Shown here one piece after another: positions 17,431 through 25,335 of a stretch of 64,000 nucleotides of DNA. Every line of letters begins with the position of its first letter. The first letter of the stretch is position 1. The stretch is taken from assembly GCA_017608295.1 (NCBI GenBank), contig JAFCGF010000002.1, forward strand, positions 186,001 to 250,000. The letters run 5' to 3'. A model generated the notes under the pieces. It was given only the letters and a program-made list of their open reading frames with translations, ran no database searches and was not told the origin of the DNA. The translations under genes and the position numbers were made by a program. This stretch comes from Candidatus Woesearchaeota archaeon (GTDB lineage Archaea > Nanoarchaeota > Nanoarchaeia > Woesearchaeales > JAGVZT01).

Positions 17431-17757
17431 ATGGCAAGTGAACTTGAAGAAAAGGTATTCGAGTCTGTCGAGATCGCCCGGACAACGGGAAAGATCAAGA
17501 AAGGCACCAACGAAGTGACCAAAGCTATCGAGAAGGGCAACGCCAAGCTCGTTGTCGTCGCGAAGGATGTCAATCCTCCGGAAGTTATCATGCACATCCC
17601 GCTCCTCTCGAAGGAGAAGGGCATCCCGTGTGTCGAGGTCACATCAAAGGAAGAGCTCGGCGCAGCCGCAGGGCTTGCAGTCGGCTCAGGAAGCGTCGCC
17701 ATCCTCCAGGAAGGAGAGGCGAAGAAGCTCATCAAGGAAATCTCTGACCAGCTCTAG
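17431..17757 (+). CDS. rpl7ae: Ribosomal protein L7Ae
   Basis: The 108-residue archaeal L7Ae binds kink-turns in 23S rRNA, C/D and H/ACA guide RNPs and RNase P. The family core is clear: TGKIKKGTNEVTKAIEKGNAKLVVVAKDV, here recognised as TGKIKKGTNEVTKAIEKG, then IPLLSKEKGIPCVEV. It is the first gene of an operon with S28e, L24e and Ndk, an arrangement conserved in archaea. The start has AGGTGA six bases upstream. Its ~95-base leader may hold a kink-turn for self-control. Confidence 0.97.
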   Translation: MASELEEKVFESVEIARTTGKIKKGTNEVTKAIEKGNAKLVVVAKDVNPPEVIMHIPLLSKEKGIPCVEVTSKEELGAAAGLAVGSGSVAILQEGEAKKLIKEISDQL

Positions 17758-17770
17758 CCAGGTGTGAACA

Positions 17771-18055
17771 ATGGCACAGGCAAAGAAGCATAGGTCAGGA
17801 GGAAAAGCCCAGAAGGGATCTGAGGGCAAGAGCAAGACAGAGTTTTCTCCATCATGGCCAGCGCGCGTCGAGGAAGTCATCGGCCGCATAGGCGCGCGGG
17901 GAGAAGCAATTCTTGTCAGATGCAGGGTCCTCGATGGGAGAGATGCCAACAAAATTCTCAGGCGGAATGTCAAGGGTCCCATAAGAGTAGGAGACATACT
18001 CATGCTCAGGGAGACCGAGATTGAAGCCAGGAAACTAAGGTCAGGCAGGAGGTAG
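17771..18055 (+). CDS. rps28e: Ribosomal protein S28e
   Basis: A small-subunit ribosomal protein shared by archaea and eukaryotes. The core [19 protein letters not shown], the following [15 protein letters not shown] and the terminal [12 protein letters not shown] are diagnostic. At 94 residues it is longer than the usual ~70 because of a basic, Lys/Ser/Gly-rich N-terminal extension of about 27 residues, probably disordered and RNA-contacting. It follows L7Ae after 13 bases and precedes L24e by 5 bases, so it is co-transcribed. Confidence 0.95.
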   Translation: MAQAKKHRSGGKAQKGSEGKSKTEFSPSWPARVEEVIGRIGARGEAILVRCRVLDGRDANKILRRNVKGPIRVGDILMLRETEIEARKLRSGRR

Positions 18056-18060
18056 GAAAG

Positions 18061-18267
18061 ATGAAATGTACCTTTTGTGGACATAAGATCCCCGACGCCA
18101 CAGGGAAAATCGTGGTGGAAAAGACGGGCAAGCTGCTCTATTTCTGCTCGAGCAAGTGCGAGAAAAACACGCTCAAGCTAAAGAGGAAGCCGCTCAATGT
18201 GCGCTGGACAGCGCGCGCCCGGGACAGCAGGGCACAGGCAAAGGCGCCTGCGAAGAAAAAGAGGTAA
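18061..18267 (+). CDS. rpl24e: Ribosomal protein L24e
   Basis: A 68-residue large-subunit zinc protein. The zinc ligands are visible as CTFCG near the start and CSSKC around residue 30 (C-x2-C and C-x3-C). The lysine-rich tail (KAPAKKKR) is typical. It sits five bases after S28e and just before Ndk, the standard archaeal order. The ATG at 18061 follows AGGAAAG. Confidence 0.95.
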   Translation: MKCTFCGHKIPDATGKIVVEKTGKLLYFCSSKCEKNTLKLKRKPLNVRWTARARDSRAQAKAPAKKKR

Positions 18268-18271
18268 GGTT

Positions 18272-18841
18272 ATGGAAAAGACACTCGTACTGGTCAAGCC
18301 AGATGGTGTGTTGAGAGGCCTCACTGGAGAGGTCATCAACAGGATGGAGTGCTCGACTCTGAAGCTCGTCGCATTGAAGATGGTGCATCCCACCAAGGAA
18401 TTTGCGGGAAAGCACTACGCTGACGATGAGGAATGGTATAAGAGCGTCGGCGAGAAAGCGACAGCAGCGGCTGAGAAGCGCGGCGAGAAGCTGGACCTGG
18501 CCCCAATAGATATTGGAAAGCAGGTCAGGGACCGCCTGATGGACTTCATTAGTATGGCTCCGGTCGTGGCGATGGTCTTTGAAGGCAACAATGCTGTGGC
18601 AAAAGTGCGCGCCATTGTCGGCGCGACCAGCCCGGAGCACGCTGCCCCTGGTACGATTCGCGGAGACTTCTCTTCGGACAGCTACTATCTTGCTGACATG
18701 TCAGATAGGCCAATCCAGAACATCGTACACGCCTCAGGACTTCCTGAAGAGGGAGAGAGGGAAGTGGCACTGTGGTTCACAAAAGATGAACTTTACACAT
18801 ACGAGCGGACAGTAGAGCCACTCGTCTACAGAAAAGGGTGA
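18272..18841 (+). CDS. ndk: Nucleoside diphosphate kinase with internal insertion
   Basis: Transfers gamma-phosphate from ATP to NDPs through a phosphohistidine. The active-site histidine is H153 in NIVHASG, and the N-terminal LVLVKPDGV and C-terminal LWFTKDEL blocks are intact. The start at 18272 has GAGGTAAGG upstream; the frame extends further but inside L24e. At 189 residues it exceeds the common ~150 because of a helical, Lys/Glu/Ala-rich insertion around residues 50-90, between the Kpn-loop region and the catalytic core. It is part of the L7Ae operon and immediately precedes EF-2. Confidence 0.95.
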   Translation: MEKTLVLVKPDGVLRGLTGEVINRMECSTLKLVALKMVHPTKEFAGKHYADDEEWYKSVGEKATAAAEKRGEKLDLAPIDIGKQVRDRLMDFISMAPVVAMVFEGNNAVAKVRAIVGATSPEHAAPGTIRGDFSSDSYYLADMSDRPIQNIVHASGLPEEGEREVALWFTKDELYTYERTVEPLVYRKG

Positions 18842-18848
18842 TGATAAC

Positions 18849-21035
18849 ATGGCAGAAAAAATGGTTGACCGAGTGCGCCGATTGAACGGCATGCCTCCTC
18901 AAATCAGGAACATCGGCGTGTGCGCGCATATCGACCACGGAAAGACAACATTCAGCGACAACCTACTCGCAGGAGCGGGAATGATAAGCAAGGATCTGGC
19001 TGGAGAGCTGTTAGTCCTTGACTTCCACGAGGACGAGCAGGAGCGCGGCATCACTATCGACTCCGCGAATGTCTCCATGGTGCACGAGATTGAGGGGGAG
19101 GAGTTCCTCATCAACCTCATCGACACCCCTGGGCACATCGACTTCTCAGGTGACGTAACCAGAGCTATGCGTGCTGTTGACGGCGCGATTGTGCTGTGTG
19201 ACGCTGTCGAAGGCATCATGCCCCAGACAGAGACAGTGTTGAGGCAGGCACTGAGAGAGCGTGTCAAGCCTGTGCTGTTCATCAACAAGGTAGACCGCCT
19301 CATTCGAGAGCTGAAGCTCGAGCCCCAGGCGATGCAGGAGCGCTTCGTCAAAATCATTCAGGAGGTCAATACGCTCATCAACGCCCTCGCAGAGGATGAA
19401 TTCAAGGGAAAATGGGATGTGAGCGTCGAGGAGGGAAGTGTCGCGTTTGGAAGCGCCATCCATAACTGGGCCCTCTCATTTCCATACATGAAGGCAACTG
19501 GAATGACCTTCCAGGACGTCATCGATGCTTACAAGCTCGATGAGCAGGTGCCGGAAAGCCACGATATACTGGCTGAAAAGGCTCCGCTACATGTCATTGT
19601 GCTGGATATGGTCGTTGACCACCATCCAAACCCGGTCAACGCGCAGAAATACCGTATCCCTAAAATCTGGAGAGGAGAGCTTGAGTCTGAAATGGGAAAA
19701 GCTCTCATCAATTGTGATCCAAAGGGGCAAGTGGGCTTCATCTGCACGAAGATTGTTGTAGATAAGCACGCCGGTGAGATTGCTGCGGGACGCCTGTTCT
19801 CAGGTACTGTCCGGGCTGGAGACGATGTCTGGATGAGCATGAACAAGAAGATGGTCCGGCTCCAGCAAGTTGTCATCTACAACGGCCCGAAGAGGGAGAT
19901 GATTGATGAAGTCCCGGCTGGAAACATCCTCGGCCTCTCCGGCCTGAAAAATGTTTTCTCTGGAGAAACCATTTCCACGACACCGGATTTCGAGCCGTTT
20001 GAGAGCATCAAACACCTCTTCGAAGCGGTCGTCACAAAGGCCATTGAGGCCAAAAGGCCGACTGACCTGCCTAAGCTCATTGAAGTGTTACGTGTCGTGA
20101 ACAAAGAAGACCCTACTTTGACTGTCGAGATCAACGAGGAGACAGGCGAGCACCTCATATCCGGAATGGGGGAGCTGCATCTTGAAGTTATTGAGAACAG
20201 AATCATCAGTGAGAAGGGTGTTGAAGTACAGACCTCCCCACCTATTGTGGTCTACAGGGAAACAGTCACGAAAAAAAGCCCCCAGGAATTTGAGGGAAAA
20301 TCCCCGAACAAGCACAACAAGCTCAAGTTTATCGTCGAGCCCTTAGCAGACAACATCAGGCAGGCCATCAAGGAAGATAAGATTCCCAGCGGCCGGATCA
20401 AGAAGGTAGACCAGGAGCTAGTCAAAAAGTTCGTCGACCTCGGGATGGACACCAAAGAGGCGAGGAAGATAAAGAACGTCTTCAACGGCAACATCCTCGT
20501 GGATAAGACCAGGGGTGAAGTGCACATCAACGAGATTATGGAACTCGTGAATGACATGTTCGAGGATGTGATGAACGCCGGCCCTGTCGCAAGGGAAAAA
20601 TGCACGGGGTTAAGAATCGACCTTGTCGATACCAAGCTGCACGAGGACACCATCCATCGTGGCCCGGGCCAGATGTACCCTGCTGTCCGTGATGGTATCA
20701 GGGGGGCAATCAGCCTTGCGCAGCCCTTCCTCCTTGAGCCGATTCAGACCCTCCAGTTCGAGGCCCCAAGTGAGTACATGGGAGAGCTTTCAAAGCTCAT
20801 CTCGAACAAGAGAGGCTATCTTATGGATATGAAGCAGACCACTGCACAGGTCACTGTAAAGGCAAAGATGCCGGTCGGCGAGATGTTCGGGATGACCTCT
20901 GAGCTTCGTTCAGCGACCTCAGGCAGGGGAGTGCATTTCCTGGTTGACCAGTCTTTCGAGAAGCTACCTGAAAACCTCCAGAACGAGATTATCACAAAGA
21001 TACGCCAGAGAAAGGGCCTGAAACTAGAAGCATAA
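18849..21035 (+). CDS. fusA: Translation elongation factor 2 (aEF-2)
   Basis: The 728-residue GTPase that drives ribosomal translocation. G1 is AHIDHGKT (residues 26-33), G3 DTPGH and G4 NKVD. Domain IV has the diphthamide loop with the modifiable histidine at H603 (IHRGPGQMYPA). The loop is somewhat different from the usual GGGQI form but keeps the His. It starts seven bases after Ndk and ends the operon; the next gene is on the opposite strand and ends two bases after the EF-2 stop. It is the last of the ribosomal-protein-linked genes here. Confidence 0.98.
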   Translation: MAEKMVDRVRRLNGMPPQIRNIGVCAHIDHGKTTFSDNLLAGAGMISKDLAGELLVLDFHEDEQERGITIDSANVSMVHEIEGEEFLINLIDTPGHIDFSGDVTRAMRAVDGAIVLCDAVEGIMPQTETVLRQALRERVKPVLFINKVDRLIRELKLEPQAMQERFVKIIQEVNTLINALAEDEFKGKWDVSVEEGSVAFGSAIHNWALSFPYMKATGMTFQDVIDAYKLDEQVPESHDILAEKAPLHVIVLDMVVDHHPNPVNAQKYRIPKIWRGELESEMGKALINCDPKGQVGFICTKIVVDKHAGEIAAGRLFSGTVRAGDDVWMSMNKKMVRLQQVVIYNGPKREMIDEVPAGNILGLSGLKNVFSGETISTTPDFEPFESIKHLFEAVVTKAIEAKRPTDLPKLIEVLRVVNKEDPTLTVEINEETGEHLISGMGELHLEVIENRIISEKGVEVQTSPPIVVYRETVTKKSPQEFEGKSPNKHNKLKFIVEPLADNIRQAIKEDKIPSGRIKKVDQELVKKFVDLGMDTKEARKIKNVFNGNILVDKTRGEVHINEIMELVNDMFEDVMNAGPVAREKCTGLRIDLVDTKLHEDTIHRGPGQMYPAVRDGIRGAISLAQPFLLEPIQTLQFEAPSEYMGELSKLISNKRGYLMDMKQTTAQVTVKAKMPVGEMFGMTSELRSATSGRGVHFLVDQSFEKLPENLQNEIITKIRQRKGLKLEA

Positions 21036-21037
21036 GC

Positions 21038-21658
21038 CTAGGGGCAGGGTGTTACAGAACAAAGGCAGTTATTGTGCCAATCACACTCTGGGTGCCGAAT
21101 AGAGTCATTGGCACAGGTCCAGGACGTATTCGAGCCTGTTGAAGAATTGCAGGCATGGCAATCCTTAGTACAGCAATCTGCCGCGCAGATGGTGTAATTC
21201 TCTCCAGGCCTCTGGCAGAAGCCGTCACAGTTGCACAGGTCTTCTTTAACGCAGATAGACACGGCGTCACGCTTCGCCTGGAGAATCACATCGCGCTTTC
21301 CCCTGCCAAGATAATTAAGATTCACCGCGATGTTCACGCGTGAGAGGAATATCTTCTCAGTCTCGCCATCACCAGCGTCATACAGTACTATCAGCTCATC
21401 AGGTACATTTGGATTCACATAAATGGACTTGAGTCCCCTCGGAAAGCTGAGGCTAAGTGTGGTCTTTGAGGGTTGGCCAAGGAGGTAGAGGTCGCTTGCG
21501 GTATCGATAAGTGTATTGCCCAGGTAAAGCACCTCAGAGTGGATAGTATTTGCACCATAGGCTTGCTGCGTGAAGAAATATATGCCGCCCAGCAGGGCCG
21601 CAATCATAAACCCCACTATGATGACATATTCTGTCGCGAACTGCCCTCTTTTGCCCAT
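21038..21658 (-). CDS. Type IV pilin-like protein with Cys-rich C-terminus
   Basis: From the ATG at 21658 the 206-residue product begins with a class III signal peptide: KRG then QFATEYV and a hydrophobic helix of ~20 residues. This is the archaeal prepilin/archaellin form, cleaved by a PibD-type peptidase just before Q. The middle is beta-rich. The last ~70 residues contain 14 cysteines, probably an extracellular disulfide-knotted domain. Longer in-frame starts would remove the signal from the N-terminus. A TATA box is centred 26 bases upstream (21681-21688), so the mRNA is probably leaderless. No pilus assembly genes are in the window, so it may be a minor pilin or anchored surface protein. 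Confidence 0.85.
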   Translation of the reverse strand: MGKRGQFATEYVIIVGFMIAALLGGIYFFTQQAYGANTIHSEVLYLGNTLIDTASDLYLLGQPSKTTLSLSFPRGLKSIYVNPNVPDELIVLYDAGDGETEKIFLSRVNIAVNLNYLGRGKRDVILQAKRDAVSICVKEDLCNCDGFCQRPGENYTICAADCCTKDCHACNSSTGSNTSWTCANDSIRHPECDWHNNCLCSVTPCP

Positions 21659-21680
21659 GAGTGTATGTGGAATGAAGAGA

Positions 21681-21688
21681 TTTATATA
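21681..21688. promoter_or_regulatory. Single TATA box midway between two divergent leaderless genes
   Basis: TTTATATA lies exactly at the midpoint between the ATG at 21658 (minus) and the ATG at 21711 (plus), 26 bases from each. No second TATA-like word and no Shine-Dalgarno site is present in the 52-base gap. The near-palindromic box could serve both directions. Confidence 0.55.
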
Positions 21689-21710
21689 GGTTGCGCGCGG
21701 AATGGCTTGC

Positions 21711-21953
21711 ATGGCTAGTCTCCCAATAGAAATCATTGGCTGGATAGGGACTGTACTCATTGTGGGAATCTACTTCCTCTTGACTAAGGGCATAGTCAAA
21801 AGCAATTCAAAGGCTTATCAAGGTACCAATCTCATAGGGGCTGTGTGTGTTGTGATAAACGCAGTGGCAAACAAAGCCTACCCTCCAGCGGGATTGAACA
21901 TCATTTGGAGCTTCATCGCAATCTTTGGCCTCTATACTGCATTCAAGAAGTAG
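21711..21953 (+). CDS. Small membrane protein, CBU_0592-like
   Basis: An 80-residue protein with about three hydrophobic segments: IGWIGTVLIVGIYFLL, LIGAVCVVINAVAN and IIWSFIAIFGLYTAF. The layout resembles the small CBU_0592-type membrane proteins, whose role is unknown. I chose 21711 over 21702 because the TATA box at 21681-21688 is then at the correct distance for a leaderless start. It is divergent from the pilin-like gene. Confidence 0.6.
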   Translation: MASLPIEIIGWIGTVLIVGIYFLLTKGIVKSNSKAYQGTNLIGAVCVVINAVANKAYPPAGLNIIWSFIAIFGLYTAFKK

Positions 21954-21958
21954 GAATT

Positions 21959-21979
21959 CTTTTAAACCGCCAGCGGTTT
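21959..21979 (+). promoter_or_regulatory. TATA box and overlapping palindrome before the YchF-like GTPase
   Basis: CTTTTAAAC (21959-21967) is centred 26 bases before the ATG at 21989. The perfect inverted repeat AAACCGC-CA-GCGGTTT (21964-21979) overlaps the box and the start-site region, a position where a bound repressor would block transcription. Confidence 0.4.
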
Positions 21980-21988
21980 TGAGAGCGT

Positions 21989-23188
21989 ATGCTTATCGGA
22001 GTGGTAGGAAAGGCGAATGTTGGCAAATCAACCTTTTTCAAGGCCCTGACACTGGCGGACGCGCAGATAGCGAACTATCCTTTTACCACTATTGCCCCTA
22101 ACAGGGGAATCGCGTATGCAAAGGTGAAGTGCGCGTGCAAAGATTTCAGTGTAGACTGTGAGCCTATAGCCGGCTCATGCATCGACGGCATGCGCTTTGT
22201 GCCCATAGAAATGCTCGACGTCGCAGGGCTTGTGCCGGGAGCGCATCTTGGAAAAGGAAGGGGAAACCAGTTTCTAGATGATTTGCGGCAGGCAGATGCC
22301 CTAATCCATGTTGTAGACATCTCAGGCAGCACAAACGAGCAGGGAGATATCGTTGAAATAGGCAGCCACGACCCTGCTGTTGACGTGCGCTGGCTCGAGG
22401 AGGAGATTGACCTGTGGTACCTCGGTATGCTAAATAAAAGCTGGGCGCGCTTCGCCCGCACAGTACAGCAGGAAAAATCAGAGATTGCAGGGGCGATTGC
22501 AAAGCAGTTCTCAGGGCTTGGCATCGACGAGGATTTTGTGAAGTATATGCTTATCAAGACAGGGCTCAAGGAAAAGATACCTACACAGTGGTCTCCTGAT
22601 GAGCTGAAGCTTTTCGCACAGGCGTTGCGGCAGGCATCGAAGCCCATGGTCATCGCAGCCAATAAGGCGGATGTTGCCGGAGCTGACAAGAATGTCGACA
22701 AGGTCCTGGCAGAGTTCCCCGATAGGCCCATAGTGGTGTGCAGCGCCGAAAGCGAACTCGCGCTGAGGGAAGCGGCAAAGCACGACCTCATAAGCTACCT
22801 ACCCGGAGATGCATCATTTGCACTCAAAGAAGAGAATAAGCTCAGCGAGAGGCAGAAGGCGGGACTGCAATTCATCCAGGAGAATGTGCTGGACAGGCTC
22901 AGCTCTACAGGAGTACAGAAAGTCCTTGACACAGCTGTGTTCGAGATGCTCGGGCTTATCGCAGTATTTCCAGTGGCGAACAACAAGCTCACAGATTCCA
23001 AGGGAAATGTGCTGCCTGAATGCTTCCTCGTTCCAAAAGGGACGACTGCGCAGCAGTTCGCCTACAAAGTGCACATGGAATTAGGAGAAAAGTTCATCCG
23101 TGCTGTTGACTTACGGACAAAGAAGACTGTCGGCAAAGAGCATGTGCTACAGAATCTCGACGTGATAGAAATCGTGGCTGACCGCTGA
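21989..23188 (+). CDS. YchF/Obg-like GTPase (archaeal, TGS domain)
   Basis: A 399-residue translation-associated P-loop NTPase. G1 is GKANVGKST (residues 7-15), G3 DVAGLVPGAHLGKG, and G4 ANKAD. A coiled insertion lies in the middle, and the C-terminal ~75 residues form a TGS domain (VHMELGEKFIRAVDLR). The segment between G1 and G3 contains several Cys (CACKDFSVDCEPIAGSC) as in archaeal/eukaryotic members of this branch. The ATG at 21989 has a TATA box at leaderless distance. The family binds ribosomes, with ATP or GTP; the exact role is unsettled. Confidence 0.92.
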   Translation: MLIGVVGKANVGKSTFFKALTLADAQIANYPFTTIAPNRGIAYAKVKCACKDFSVDCEPIAGSCIDGMRFVPIEMLDVAGLVPGAHLGKGRGNQFLDDLRQADALIHVVDISGSTNEQGDIVEIGSHDPAVDVRWLEEEIDLWYLGMLNKSWARFARTVQQEKSEIAGAIAKQFSGLGIDEDFVKYMLIKTGLKEKIPTQWSPDELKLFAQALRQASKPMVIAANKADVAGADKNVDKVLAEFPDRPIVVCSAESELALREAAKHDLISYLPGDASFALKEENKLSERQKAGLQFIQENVLDRLSSTGVQKVLDTAVFEMLGLIAVFPVANNKLTDSKGNVLPECFLVPKGTTAQQFAYKVHMELGEKFIRAVDLRTKKTVGKEHVLQNLDVIEIVADR

Positions 23189-23189
23189 G

Positions 23190-23600
23190 TCACTTCTTCT
23201 TTTTCTTGTCCTCAGACTTCTCTTTCGCGCGCTTGAAGCTCTGTGGGAGGTCAATCACATATTTTCCCTCTTCAAGCCGATAGATGAGGGGTTGCTTCCT
23301 AAAAAGGTTGACGATATCAAGCTCGTACGAGCCGGGCTTGGTGATGCGGATACTCTCCAGATCGAGAATGACCGGCTGCTCAAGAGGCTTGTCAGGGTCG
23401 CTCACACCAATGATGTCCAACACATCCTTCTCCATCTGCTTCTTCTGCTGGTGGGTGAGGTTCTCCTGGATGCGCTTGCTCTCCTCAAGCTTAGATTTCC
23501 TAACAAAGAAGAACATCCTGCCGCCGCACTCGCAGCCCTCTAGAATTTCCTTGGCACCATCCCCATACAGGGCTCCACAGCGAACGCATTGGTGGGGCAT
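23190..23600 (-). CDS. Archaeal Zn-ribbon protein (DUF2072 type)
   Basis: A 136-residue protein beginning with a zinc ribbon: CVRCG and CECGG within the first 30 residues. A helical stretch follows, then a beta-rich part and a Lys-rich tail. It is last in a three-gene operon with a DUF2073 protein and an Era-like GTPase, a grouping conserved across many archaea. The function is unknown; the association suggests an RNA or ribosome-related role with the GTPase. Confidence 0.8.
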   Translation of the reverse strand: MPHQCVRCGALYGDGAKEILEGCECGGRMFFFVRKSKLEESKRIQENLTHQQKKQMEKDVLDIIGVSDPDKPLEQPVILDLESIRITKPGSYELDIVNLFRKQPLIYRLEEGKYVIDLPQSFKRAKEKSEDKKKKK

Positions 23601-23606
23601 TGGCTA

Positions 23607-23969
23607 TCACTTCAGGTATAACTGTATCTTGTCCGGGTCTTTCTTTATCTCCTTGACAATGGTCGCAGGGCCGATGACAGTAAAGCCCTGCCTGTCGCCC
23701 AACAGGAAATTGACGAGATACTCTTTTAGCTTTCGGAAAAGGGCCTCGCTTCCCGCCTTGGGATAGATGACAGAGATCTCAATGCCCTTGAACTTCTTGT
23801 TTATCTGCTCCATCGTCTTCTTGATGAGTTCTGCCTCTTCTTTGCGGCGCAGCCTGCCTTCAAGAAGGACAATCTTATTTTCCTTCACCACATCGAGAAG
23901 CTTGGCTATCCTCTCATCAGAATCGAGGGATTCGATTTCAGCATAGGGTATGAATTGGAGTGTCAGCAT
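23607..23969 (-). CDS. DUF2073-family protein
   Basis: A 120-residue soluble alpha/beta protein. Recognised by its pattern (LQFIPYAEIE near the start; KIVLLEGRLRRKEEAELIKKTME; a final VIGPATIVKEIKKDPDKI) and by its place between a GTPase and a zinc-ribbon protein. It starts one base after the GTPase stop codon and ends 6 bases before the next gene, so the three are translationally coupled. No catalytic motif is evident. The function is unknown. Confidence 0.8.
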   Translation of the reverse strand: MLTLQFIPYAEIESLDSDERIAKLLDVVKENKIVLLEGRLRRKEEAELIKKTMEQINKKFKGIEISVIYPKAGSEALFRKLKEYLVNFLLGDRQGFTVIGPATIVKEIKKDPDKIQLYLK

Positions 23970-23970
23970 T

Positions 23971-24609
23971 TTATGACGTCAACTCGAACAGGGAATCGTA
24001 AAACTTATCCATATTGTTTCCGTATTTGGCAGATATCCCCACGACCTTGTACTGAGGAAAGGCTGCCTCAATCTTCTTGATATCTGACTTCTTGAGGTCA
24101 ACCTTGTTGGCCGCTATCAGGACTGGGATGTCCCGCGCCGCAAGATTTCCGATAATAGTGATGTTAACCTGGCTGAAGGGGTCTTTTGTGGCGTCGAGGA
24201 CAATGATGACAGAATCCATTTCATCAAGCCATTTGATAGCATCAATGACTCCCTTTGTTGCTTCCTTGGCGCGCATCTTGGCCTCTGCCTCCTCCATACC
24301 CGCCTTGAGGAATTCCTCGTAGTCGATTTTTGTGGCGATGCCTGGAGTGTCCACGAGATTGAATGATAGTGCCTTCTTATCCGAGCGGATGGTGAGCTGT
24401 TCCTTTATCTGAATCTCCCGGGTCTCATGCGCAATGGCACTTACTGTGCCCATCGCATTGTCTTCTCCCAGAACGTCTTTGCAGATGCGGTTGGCCAGCG
24501 TGGTCTTTCCCCCGTTAGGGGGGCCGTAAAGGCCGAGCTTCACGTGGGGTTTCTTCTTGAATAGGCCTCCGAAAAGCTTACTCGCGATTTTATTGAACAG
24601 TTCGAACAT
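23971..24609 (-). CDS. Era-like GTP-binding protein
   Basis: A 212-residue small GTPase. G1 is GPPNGGKTT (residues 29-37), G3 DTPG, and G4 ANKVD near residue 165. Arg/Lys-rich residues precede G1. It is conserved in archaea together with DUF2073 and DUF2072 genes, present here directly downstream. It probably acts in ribosome biogenesis or RNA handling, by analogy to Era only. A TATA box at 24650-24658 and GGGGA a few bases before the ATG support this start. Confidence 0.9.
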   Translation of the reverse strand: MFELFNKIASKLFGGLFKKKPHVKLGLYGPPNGGKTTLANRICKDVLGEDNAMGTVSAIAHETREIQIKEQLTIRSDKKALSFNLVDTPGIATKIDYEEFLKAGMEEAEAKMRAKEATKGVIDAIKWLDEMDSVIIVLDATKDPFSQVNITIIGNLAARDIPVLIAANKVDLKKSDIKKIEAAFPQYKVVGISAKYGNNMDKFYDSLFELTS

Positions 24610-24649
24610 AGTTAGCGCTCCCCGTACAGTTCAAACGTGCCCGACGAGG

Positions 24650-24658
24650 TATATATAC
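24650..24658 (-). promoter_or_regulatory. TATA box of the GTPase-DUF2073-DUF2072 operon
   Basis: On the minus strand AAGTATATAT is centred about 46 bases before the ATG at 24609, predicting a leader of roughly 20 bases that contains the GGGGA ribosome site. Confidence 0.5.
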
Positions 24659-24698
24659 TTTTCGCAAGAATTAGCGCTTTTCCCCTCTACAAATTGAG

Positions 24699-24956
24699 TC
24701 AATACGCCTCGTCGTGGTGGAGGAGCCGGTCAAAGATGATGATGTCTCCTTCGAGCTTGAACATGAGAATATAGCTTCCTACATGCACTCGCTTGTATTC
24801 CTTCAACGGGCCTTTGAGGTTCTTGAAGTGATTGAGGGCATGAGCATTAAGCTTAGAAATCTGGTTAATTTTCTTCTGGACAGCCTTGAACATGGCAGGG
24901 TCTTTCTTGTGCAGCCTCATCAGGACCTTCTGGATCTTGGACGTATTGATGTTCAT
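24699..24956 (-). CDS. RelE/ParE-type toxin
   Basis: An 85-residue protein with the RelE-type order helix-helix-beta sheet: a basic N-terminal helical pair (QKVLMRLHKKDPAMFKAVQKK), then NLKGPLKEYKRVHVGSYILMFK and IIIFDRLLHHDEAY. These toxins usually cleave mRNA on the ribosome. The start at 24956 overlaps the upstream gene's stop as ATGA, typical of antitoxin-toxin coupling; an ATG at 24971 is less likely. It is partnered by the DNA-binding antitoxin gene directly upstream. Confidence 0.8.
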   Translation of the reverse strand: MNINTSKIQKVLMRLHKKDPAMFKAVQKKINQISKLNAHALNHFKNLKGPLKEYKRVHVGSYILMFKLEGDIIIFDRLLHHDEAY

Positions 24957-25258
24957 AGGGAATCGCACCACTTATTGAATTCCTCCAGCGTCATGGCTTT
25001 CTGCTTGCCGGACTTGAGATCTTTGATAGTCCTTGTTGTGGATCTGATGACATCCTTCACAATCTCGTCCTTCACTTCCCTTGTGTCATTGTCGTCTATC
25101 TCAGAGATTTTACGAACCTTCTTCCTAATCTCAAGCTCCTTGACGTCTTTCAGTGTATCGATGAAAGCGCGTCTCGCTATTGAAGACCAGTTAACCCAAT
25201 CTACCTTACCCATCTCTTCCTTCAGCCTATCCGGCACAGATACTGTCACGATTGCCAT
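24953..25258 (-). CDS. Antitoxin, ribbon-helix-helix type
   Basis: A 101-residue protein from the ATG at 25258. The N-terminus (MAIVTVSVPDRLKEEMGKV) has the beta strand and helix of ribbon-helix-helix DNA-binding domains, followed by SSIARRAF. The C-terminal tail (AMTLEEFNKWCDSL) is the sort of segment that wraps the toxin. It overlaps the RelE-type gene by four bases. A TATA box on the minus strand lies near 25299-25308, and GGGTGGT precedes the start. Self-repression at that promoter is expected for the family. Confidence 0.75.
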   Translation of the reverse strand: MAIVTVSVPDRLKEEMGKVDWVNWSSIARRAFIDTLKDVKELEIRKKVRKISEIDDNDTREVKDEIVKDVIRSTTRTIKDLKSGKQKAMTLEEFNKWCDSL

Positions 25259-25335
25259 TGAATACCACCCTATCAATGGCAGGAGGATAAGGGGCAGGAT
25301 ATATAAAAATATTGTTTTTATTATATTTATTGAAA

